Origin: Dehalococcoidia bacterium
GTDB lineage: Bacteria > Chloroflexota > Dehalococcoidia > UBA1151 > UBA1328
Reading direction: 5' to 3'
DNA length: 5,244 bases
Assembly (NCBI GenBank): GCA_030745955.1
Contig: JASLNQ010000168.1
Location: forward strand, 1-5,244
The position numbers and the translations under genes are program-made. Under the pieces are notes generated by a model. It was given only the letters and a program-made list of their open reading frames with translations. It was not told where the DNA came from and searched no databases. Below are positions 1 through 5,244 of this stretch, piece by piece. Every line of letters begins with the position of its first letter. Position 1 is the stretch's first letter.

Positions 1-13
1 GGTGTCAATCCGT

Positions 14-42
14 CAAATAAGAAGCCCGGCGGTGTGCCGGGC
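14..42 (-). terminator. Intrinsic terminator downstream of tRNA-Gly
   Basis: A perfect 7-bp GC-rich stem (24-30 pairing with 36-42) encloses a 5-base loop (31-35). Read on the minus strand, the hairpin is followed at once by a T-rich stretch, TTCTTATTTG, which is the form of a rho-independent terminator. It begins 17 bases after the CCA end of the tRNA, so it most likely ends the tRNA transcript and possibly read-through from the ligase gene. Read on the plus strand the hairpin is followed by CTCAGTTTGT, a poor U tract, so function in that direction is doubtful. Confidence 0.85.
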
Positions 43-59
43 CTCAGTTTGTATTCAGT

Positions 60-134
60 TGGAGCGGCGGACGAGATTCGAACTCGCGACATTCTGCTTG
101 GAAGGCAGAAGCTCTACCACTGAGCTACCACCGC
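60..134 (-). tRNA. tRNA-Gly (anticodon TCC), CCA encoded
   Basis: The reverse complement folds into a complete cloverleaf. The acceptor stem GCGGTGG pairs with CCGCCGC with one G-T wobble. The D arm is GCTC/GAGC. The anticodon stem TCTGC/GCAGA carries the loop CTTCCAA, giving anticodon TCC (plus-strand bases 100-102), which reads glycine GGA/GGG codons. The variable loop is 5 bases. The T arm GCGAG/CTCGT has the standard TTCGAAT loop. The body is 72 bases (63-134) with a T discriminator, followed by genomically encoded CCA at 62-60. It lies 149 bases downstream of the ligase stop codon on the same strand and just before a strong terminator. No convincing promoter with both boxes is seen in the spacer. 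A CATAAT at 164-159 is a possible -10 box, but no good -35 box is placed for it. Confidence 0.97.
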
Positions 135-283
135 ATCGCTAAGTTCAAACCTATCAGAATTATGTCCTTTCGCCCAGTACAAGCGGCGGAAGGCAGACGG
201 TCGCCAGCTGGTGGTATTCCGGGCCTGACGGCACCACGCACGGGAAGATGCGGCAGTAACGAGTTGCCCATCCCCGCCCGAAG

Positions 284-2602
284 CTAGTCCTCCTCGAACA
301 GAATCGGCCCGGAGCCTTCTTCTGCGTGGAAATCGGATAACTCGTCCTTACCCTGGATGCGGTAGATCTCGCTGAGCACCTGGTGCGACAGTAGCGCACC
401 CTCCCAGCCGGGCTGTTTCTCGGTTGCGGTGATCAGCGCCGCGATGGCTTCGTCCTCGCGGTTTAGCTCATAGAGCGCCCGGCCCTTTGCGTACCACGCT
501 TTCGACCACGGCTGGGTGTTCGCTTCCATGCTTATCGCCTTGTCGGCGTAGTAGATCGCCTCTTCGTGGAAGTCGACACTCGTAAGCGCAGTCGCCGCGG
601 TGCCGAGGATCGACGGGTACGCCGGGTATAGCTCGGCCGTGCGGATGTACCGTTCGGCCATTTCCCGTGTGTATTGAAGTTCGCCCCAGGTCACCAGCCG
701 TGAGACCGTTTTTGCCAGCAACATCTGGACATCCCATTCGAACGGGTCGAACTCTTCGTATTCCAGGAGCAGTTCACGCGATTTCTCGATCAATCCCACC
801 GCCTGCACCATGTCCCCCTGCACCTGTGCCTTATCGGCTTCAATCAGGTAGGCGTTGGCCAGCCCATGGGTGAAAGACTCCCGCTCGGGGGCCTGGTCCT
901 GGCTGTCGGCCCAGCCCTGTGCCCTTATGCTTCGCGCGGGATTATCGTACGTCGTTGCGAGTAGACGACTCGCGGACAATCGCCGGACATCCCACCCTAT
1001 GAACAGGGTGAACAGGGTCGCGGTTACAACGACCGCGGCAAGCAGGGTGGAGCCGATCATCAGCTCCCTGGGGACCCTGACCGCTCTCCTGGCGGCGTCA
1101 TCGGTTTCGGCTTCGGCCTCGGCGCTCCTGGCAACGATCAGTTCATAGAGCACCAATACGCCTGCCATGATGGCGAAGGTCATGGTCATGTCCGATATGC
1201 GGCCCACCCCGGTCTGCAGTTCGGCAAGCTTTCCGGCGGTGGCCGGGAGCAGCGCCAGCAGCAGCATCTGCCAGGGTTGAATTTCGGATGCGCGCGCCTT
1301 CAGTGTGCGCACGGTCCTGAATGCCGCCACCACCAGGAGAAGGCTGGCCCCCACGAGGAGCAGGAAACCGGCATAACCCTGTTCCGCGAGGATCTGGAGC
1401 GGATAGTTGTGCGCGTGGTCCACGCTATGCAGCTTGGTCTGGGGTTCGCCAACGAGCGGGAACGAATAGATCAACATGTCAGGTCCGACTCCGAACACAG
1501 GCCTTAGCACGCGGGTGGTGATCGGTTCGGGTTCGGGGACCTGCCAGGTGGTTGCCAGCTTCAGAACGCTCCGCCAGATCTGGAACCTGCCGGTGAGGCC
1601 GGCCTCGATCTCGGTCGAGTCCGATGTCGTCGGGGCCTGGAGCTGGGTGCCGATGCTGAGCGCACGCTCAAGTCCGATGTCTCCCTGCGGGGAGGGGAGG
1701 GCGATGATGAACGCCGCGATGACGGACGCGGTTATGAATACCGCAACGGCCTGCGCGACCTTCCGCAGATCGAGGACGATTACCGCCAGCACGAAGAACA
1801 TAACGAGGCCGACGGCCAGGCCGACGAACGGTCCACGACCGCCGGAGAACCATATGCCGGCTATCTGCAGGCCAAGGGCGGCGACCAGGATTGCGAACCA
1901 CCGCCTGTCACCGGACATCTTCAGGTATGCCATCGAAAGGGTGGCCGGGATGGCCATCACCATGTACCCGCCGAAGTTCAGGGTGTTCCCGAAGCTGGCG
2001 ATCACACGGGTGCGGCCGGCGTTGTCGCCAATGGGGTCCCAGCCGAAGTGCTGGGCAATACCGTAGGCCGCGGCGACGGTGCCCGAGGCTACGAGGACGT
2101 AGACGAGCAGTTCGAGGTGCCTGCGGGACCTGAACCTGAGGGCTACCGAGAAGAAAATAACGAGCATCGAGAAGCTGTCGTAGAGGTTATAGCCGGTCCG
2201 GGCCTCGTCGCCCCCGAAGAAGCTGACGATGGGGAGCGGGGAGAGCAGGGTGGAGGCGACCTGGACGATGGCCAGGGCTCCCACGGTGACGATCGCCCAC
2301 CGTGCCGGGTTCCTTCCTGCCCAGGAGTTGAGGTCCCACGAGCCGGCGATCCCGGATGACGAGTCCGGTGTGAGCGCCTGCAGTGTTATCTGCCAGATCC
2401 AGAGGATGAGGACGAGGCCCGCGAGCAGGTGGAGGGTTAGGAGCCGCGGTTCGGTAAAGACCGATGTGACACGAAAGTAGCTGAACGTCAGGGGGATCAT
2501 GAACAGCGCGGCGAGTGTCAGCCAGAGGATCGCGCGGTCGATGCGGTCGCTGATCGTGACGGCGCTGGCGTTGCGGAGGTTTCTGGTTGCTCGGGCTTGC
2601 AT
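284..2602 (-). CDS. O-antigen ligase/polymerase family membrane protein with C-terminal TPR domain
   Basis: This 772-residue protein has about 12 hydrophobic membrane segments (from residue 24 to about 490, then one at 515-536) and a soluble TPR-like tail. Features typical of the Wzy_C/WaaL-type superfamily are visible: FGGDEARTG at 129-137, FGNTLNFGGY at 204-213, SGGRG at 253-257 with R256 in the place of the conserved ligase arginine, and a loop of about 100 residues (304-408). That loop carries GRFQIW (338-343), FGVGP (370-374) and DHAHN (395-399), whose histidines match the family's catalytic region. Residues 578-760 contain helical repeats of TPR character, clearest at 664-692 and 700-730 (AWYAKGRALYELNREDEAI). 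Family members transfer or polymerise lipid-linked glycans on the outer face of the membrane. Whether this one is a polysaccharide polymerase, a lipid ligase or a protein O-glycosylating enzyme cannot be told. The ATG start at 2602 is the first in a long open frame. It lacks a clear Shine-Dalgarno sequence, but the first membrane segment follows at a sensible distance. The two upstream neighbours are glycosyltransferases on the same strand. Confidence 0.88.
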   Translation of the reverse strand: MQARATRNLRNASAVTISDRIDRAILWLTLAALFMIPLTFSYFRVTSVFTEPRLLTLHLLAGLVLILWIWQITLQALTPDSSSGIAGSWDLNSWAGRNPARWAIVTVGALAIVQVASTLLSPLPIVSFFGGDEARTGYNLYDSFSMLVIFFSVALRFRSRRHLELLVYVLVASGTVAAAYGIAQHFGWDPIGDNAGRTRVIASFGNTLNFGGYMVMAIPATLSMAYLKMSGDRRWFAILVAALGLQIAGIWFSGGRGPFVGLAVGLVMFFVLAVIVLDLRKVAQAVAVFITASVIAAFIIALPSPQGDIGLERALSIGTQLQAPTTSDSTEIEAGLTGRFQIWRSVLKLATTWQVPEPEPITTRVLRPVFGVGPDMLIYSFPLVGEPQTKLHSVDHAHNYPLQILAEQGYAGFLLLVGASLLLVVAAFRTVRTLKARASEIQPWQMLLLALLPATAGKLAELQTGVGRISDMTMTFAIMAGVLVLYELIVARSAEAEAETDDAARRAVRVPRELMIGSTLLAAVVVTATLFTLFIGWDVRRLSASRLLATTYDNPARSIRAQGWADSQDQAPERESFTHGLANAYLIEADKAQVQGDMVQAVGLIEKSRELLLEYEEFDPFEWDVQMLLAKTVSRLVTWGELQYTREMAERYIRTAELYPAYPSILGTAATALTSVDFHEEAIYYADKAISMEANTQPWSKAWYAKGRALYELNREDEAIAALITATEKQPGWEGALLSHQVLSEIYRIQGKDELSDFHAEEGSGPILFEED

Positions 2603-2837
2603 TCGTGATCGTTGCGCTCGGATGGTGAAGCAGGATTTTAGCGAATCCCCTTCATGGAATAACGAAGCTGGAGCGTTATCGGACTGTTTGTTTTAGCCGG
2701 GTTCAGGCCTGCGGTTGGTCAGGAGCCGGGCAGGGGAGTGGGTGCTCGCTTGGGCCGAAGGGACGCTTTTCAAGGGGCGCATTCGCGCATGGTGGGTCGT
2801 ACCAGTCGGGGCTGCTTTCACCTGTCACGGGCGGTAA
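2603..2837 (-). other. Intergenic gap between GT39-like and ligase genes
   Basis: This 235-base gap holds no credible gene. Neither strand shows a hairpin followed by a T run, so no intrinsic terminator is visible for the upstream glycosyltransferase gene. On the minus strand, TAAAAT at 2640-2635 resembles a -10 box and lies 32 bases before the ligase ATG. The best hexamer 17 bases upstream of it is GTTATT, a poor -35 box, so a promoter here is only possible. The gap is longer than usual within a tight operon, so the ligase gene may have its own promoter or may be reached by read-through. Confidence 0.4.
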
Positions 2838-4271
2838 CTACGACCGTCGCCGCAATATTCGCGGCCGGTTCTCGGGCTCTTTCCAGGATTGCAGGTAGGC
2901 CCAGACCAGCATTGCACCGCCCCCGCCAATGATCGCGTAGATGGGCAGGACAGGGATCTTGTATCTCGGTGCCCTGCCGAGGAGTCCGGTGGCGATAATA
3001 AAGTAGAGAATGGCAAGCAATAAAAACAGCACGGGAAGGCTCTGTTTGTTCCGGATCAAAAGCACCAGTCCAAACCCGATAAATAAGTACTCAAATAGTA
3101 GTTTTATTACAAGTAACGGTGTGAGAAAATATTCCTTCTGGATATCCCTGAGATTTCGCACTATTCGGTCTGTGAATGTCTCGTAATTGAGCGGTGTTCC
3201 AAGCTCGGGCGGGTCCTGGTTGAAGATCACGTACAGGTACGAGCTCTTCTCCGTGCCGATGAGGAAGGAGACCATGCCCTGTACGTACAGGACCACGAAG
3301 CTCGTCGGATTGTTGAGCACATAGCTGATGGCACGGCTTTTTCCCTCAGCAGACCGGTCGAACGGGTTTTCGTCGTCGGCATACTCCTGCCACCCCAGTT
3401 CGTCGCGTGCCTCGTAGAACCCGGTACCGTCCGCCCTGGCCTTTGACCTTACGATGCTGGCGGTCAGGACGTTCCCGCTAATGGTGGAAAGCGAGTAGTG
3501 GCCGTACGCGTTGAGATTCCTGAGCTGGAACGGTGCGATAACGGCAACGAGCCCGATGACCAGCGCGCCGGCAACGGCGGTCTTGTTCCTTACCGTCCTG
3601 TTCTGCAACAGGATGATTATCACCGGTATCACGACGAAATACTGAAGCAGCGAGCGGACAATGCTCCCGAGCCCGAGCAATACTCCCATTAGCAGGAACC
3701 ACCTAAAAGACTCTCGTCGCCATGCATGTATAAACACGGCGATAAAAATCACGAAAACGAAGGTGAACAGGGTCTCGGTAAACAGGAACCGCGTTGCCCA
3801 TGCCGCAGCTATTGCCGAGAATGCAAACAGGCCGGCTGCTATAGTTCCCGCCCGCTGTGAATCGAATAGCGTACGCGCTACCCAAAAGATAATTGGGATC
3901 ATCAGTATATTCAATACTGTTTGCACCGCGAGTACGAGCCAGATGCTGTTGTTCGAGATGGCATAGATGGCCGTGACAAAGTAGGGATAACCGAGGGTCC
4001 GGTCGGTCGCCCAGTTCGTTTCTGAAAGCGGAGTTCCGTTGAGAAACCCGGTGGCAATCGCGTGATACTGGAGACCATCGCCATCGAGGATCGTGTTGTT
4101 GATGACGTCATCGTTCCAGGGCTCACCCACAACGTAGATGGCGATCCTGGTCACGACCGTGAACACCAGGATGGCGAACAGCCCGGGGTGCGTGCGGTGC
4201 AGGTTCCGGAGCGTTTCGAATGCCGCAGCCGCCCGCTCGGCAGCCCGCTGAGTGGAGATTGTTAGCGCCAC
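2838..4271 (-). CDS. GT39/ArnT-like (PMT_2 type) membrane glycosyltransferase
   Basis: This 477-residue polytopic membrane protein has the GT-C pattern of lipid-linked-sugar transferases. A short N-terminal cytoplasmic part is followed by a first membrane segment (about 31-48). Next comes a first outer loop rich in acids (D54, D55, D63, D65), where this family keeps its catalytic aspartate, and then DRTLGYP (90-96), matching the usual R-x-P/L-G-Y-P. Other family landmarks are TE at 165-166, GLGSIVR at 200-206, PFQLRN at 247-252 followed by G257 and the SGN turn (265-267), and the terminal RAPRYKIPVLP (433-443) before the last membrane helix. Such enzymes move a sugar from a polyprenyl-phosphate carrier to a lipid, glycan or protein on the outer face of the membrane. 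The sugar and acceptor cannot be read from the sequence. The start codon is GTG, with an in-frame TAA just upstream (4280-4278) and no strong ribosome binding site. The gene follows the GT2 gene by 85 bases. GC content falls sharply near 3001-3180. Confidence 0.85.
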   Translation of the reverse strand: MALTISTQRAAERAAAAFETLRNLHRTHPGLFAILVFTVVTRIAIYVVGEPWNDDVINNTILDGDGLQYHAIATGFLNGTPLSETNWATDRTLGYPYFVTAIYAISNNSIWLVLAVQTVLNILMIPIIFWVARTLFDSQRAGTIAAGLFAFSAIAAAWATRFLFTETLFTFVFVIFIAVFIHAWRRESFRWFLLMGVLLGLGSIVRSLLQYFVVIPVIIILLQNRTVRNKTAVAGALVIGLVAVIAPFQLRNLNAYGHYSLSTISGNVLTASIVRSKARADGTGFYEARDELGWQEYADDENPFDRSAEGKSRAISYVLNNPTSFVVLYVQGMVSFLIGTEKSSYLYVIFNQDPPELGTPLNYETFTDRIVRNLRDIQKEYFLTPLLVIKLLFEYLFIGFGLVLLIRNKQSLPVLFLLLAILYFIIATGLLGRAPRYKIPVLPIYAIIGGGGAMLVWAYLQSWKEPENRPRILRRRS

Positions 4272-4319
4272 GGTGTTTTAGTTCTCATTAGGCACGCCAG
4301 TTTTTTACCACACCGGGTT

Positions 4320-4342
4320 GGTCGTTGGGTTTTGTCCCGACC
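4320..4342. repeat. Small inverted repeat between GT2 and GT39-like genes
   Basis: GGTCG at 4320-4324 pairs with CGACC at 4338-4342. A further GG/CC pair is possible inside, with a two-base bulge. A competing arm, ACCGG (4312-4316) with CCGGT (4341-4345), shares the right side. The element lies 15 bases beyond the stop of the GT2 gene. It is not followed by a T run on the minus strand, so it is not a standard terminator. It may be a mild RNA structure in the intercistronic region or chance. Confidence 0.35.
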
Positions 4343-4356
4343 GGTTGCACTCATCG

Positions 4357-5244
4357 CTATTCCCGATTGCCCCCGGCCTGGTTTGGAAGGACCGAGTACG
4401 GGCCAACTTCAGGTTTTCGGGTCGTGTTTGTCTTGTGGTTTCGGCGGTACTTCTGCAGCCGGAACGACACCATAAGCCTGAGCACGTGGTAGATGTAGGT
4501 CAGGCGCTTCGACCCGGTGAGCGGTTCGTAGTCGTCGTAGCGCTTCCAGATCGGGATCGGCATTACTTTTTCGTTCAGCTCGCCGGCGAGAAACTGCATG
4601 TTGCCATCTATGTGATAGGTCCCGGTCACTGCGCCGAGATCGACCCTCGAAAGAAACTCCCGCGAGTACATCACGAAACCGGTATGCCACTCTTTCCGGC
4701 GGTGGCCCGTGATGAAGCTCTCGAGGGCGCTGAGCAGCTTGATTACGCGGTATGTCCCGGCCGGGGTTTCCTCCTTTTCCGGGTACACGGCCTTGTCGCG
4801 GTATCCGTATACGACGCCATAGTCGGAATCGATGTACGGCTCGAATCCCGTGAGTAGCTCGGGAGGATACTGGCCGTCGCCATGCAGCATGATGACCCGC
4901 TTCACGTCAGGCGAGCTGAGCACGATCGAGTAGGCGAGCTTTTGCGACCCTGCGTAGCCCATATTCTTTTCCGGCTGCACCAGGTGAACCGGGACCGACC
5001 AGCGGTTTTCACTCCGCGCCTGCTGGACTTTTTCGACGGTGTCATCGGTGCTGCGGTTGTCGACGATCAGGATTTCTGCGTCCCGCAGAGTGCTTTCGGG
5101 AATTTCGTCGAGTACGGAGACGGGCCTGACGATCGATGGGTACCGCAACTTCCGCAGATTGAACAGTACAAGGGAGATGGGCGGGGGCAGGATCCAGCCC
5201 TGCGGAGGGTGTACCCACATTTCATCAGGTCCTCGAAGAAGCAT
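4357..5244 (-). CDS. Family 2 glycosyltransferase (GT-A fold, polyprenyl-phosphate-sugar synthase-like), 5' end at window edge
   Basis: The 295 visible residues carry the landmarks of GT2 enzymes that resemble dolichyl/undecaprenyl-phosphate sugar synthases. VDNRSTDDT (61-69) matches the VDDGSTDDT strand. NMGYAGSQKLAY (94-105) matches the N-x-G-x-G-x-x-x-A helix. LHGDGQYPPE (120-129) is the metal-binding DxD region in its common HGD form. WHTGFVMYSREFL (186-198) and the later YHIDGNMQFL (210-219) fit the acceptor/catalytic part, and PIPIWKRY (229-236) the last core strand. There is no membrane helix, so the protein should act at the inner membrane face, making a lipid-linked sugar or extending a lipid-linked glycan. 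The N-terminal P-x-Y-N-E motif expected after ISLVL (23-27) is not present; FNLRK stands there. An ATG lies at the last three bases of the window, so the frame may run on. A better-supported start is the ATG at 5220 (residue 9), with GAGGA 9 bases upstream, giving 287 residues. The donor sugar is unknown. Confidence 0.82.
   Translation of the reverse strand: MLLRGPDEMWVHPPQGWILPPPISLVLFNLRKLRYPSIVRPVSVLDEIPESTLRDAEILIVDNRSTDDTVEKVQQARSENRWSVPVHLVQPEKNMGYAGSQKLAYSIVLSSPDVKRVIMLHGDGQYPPELLTGFEPYIDSDYGVVYGYRDKAVYPEKEETPAGTYRVIKLLSALESFITGHRRKEWHTGFVMYSREFLSRVDLGAVTGTYHIDGNMQFLAGELNEKVMPIPIWKRYDDYEPLTGSKRLTYIYHVLRLMVSFRLQKYRRNHKTNTTRKPEVGPYSVLPNQAGGNRE
5230..5234 (-). promoter_or_regulatory. Possible ribosome binding site for internal GT2 start
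   Basis: The minus strand reads GAGGA, then nine bases, then ATG at 5220-5218. This is a fair Shine-Dalgarno match at workable spacing and favours residue 9 over the ATG at the very window edge as the start of the glycosyltransferase. The upstream sequence is not available, so the GAGGA could instead be coding sequence of a longer protein. Confidence 0.45.

Noticed and set aside
1..134. Integration (att) site at the tRNA-Gly 3' end
   Set aside because: No integrase and no second copy of the tRNA 3' end were seen in the window. The tRNA is intact and is followed by a normal terminator.
160..399. 79-codon minus-strand frame overlapping the end of the ligase gene
   Set aside because: It overlaps the ligase 3' end in another frame, is rich in Arg, Ser and Cys as expected for a shadow frame, and has no recognisable domain.
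1476..2066. 196-codon plus-strand frame antisense to the ligase gene
   Set aside because: It lies fully within the membrane core of a well-supported gene. Its Arg/Pro/Thr-rich composition without domains is typical of antisense frames in GC-rich coding DNA.
4272..4356. Intrinsic terminator between the GT2 and GT39-like genes
   Set aside because: The inverted repeat at 4320-4342 is not followed by T residues on the minus strand. The T6 run at 4301-4306 is on the plus strand and has no stable hairpin before it.
4318..4857. 179-codon plus-strand frame antisense to the GT2 gene
   Set aside because: The opposite strand encodes clear GT2 motifs over most of the same bases, and the plus-strand product has no recognisable motif.
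1..5244. CRISPR array, insertion sequence or other repeat-based system
   Set aside because: Reading both strands showed no regularly spaced direct repeats, no transposase-like protein and no terminal inverted repeats with target duplications.

Overview
The window looks like an ordinary bacterial chromosome segment of moderately high GC, with everything recognisable on the minus strand. In transcription order (right to left) it holds a family 2 glycosyltransferase whose 5' end lies at or beyond the right edge, a GT39/ArnT-like membrane glycosyltransferase, a large O-antigen ligase/polymerase-family membrane protein with a C-terminal TPR domain, a tRNA-Gly(TCC) with encoded CCA, and an intrinsic terminator. 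The phylum cannot be fixed from this. The ligase-plus-TPR architecture and the generic GT set remind me of Chloroflexota or similar environmental bacteria, but this is a low-confidence impression.

Layout. 4357-5244: GT2 glycosyltransferase. 4272-4356: 85-base gap with a small inverted repeat and no convincing intrinsic terminator. 2838-4271: GT39-like membrane transferase with a GTG start. 2603-2837: 235-base gap with no gene and no clear terminator, and only a weak possible -10 box. 284-2602: O-antigen ligase/TPR protein. 135-283: short spacer. 60-134: tRNA-Gly. 14-42: terminator hairpin.

The three proteins fit one task, assembly of a cell-surface glycan. A cytoplasmic GT2 enzyme of the polyprenyl-phosphate-sugar type could make a lipid-linked sugar donor or extend a lipid-linked glycan. 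The GT-C enzyme would add a sugar on the outer face of the membrane from a polyprenyl-phosphate donor. The ligase/polymerase would join or transfer finished chains outside the membrane. The order and common strand support a shared cluster, but a single transcript is only inferred. I see no CRISPR array, transposase, integrase, toxin-antitoxin pair or other clearly novel system. The most notable oddity is the degenerate N-terminal nucleotide-binding motif of the GT2 protein.
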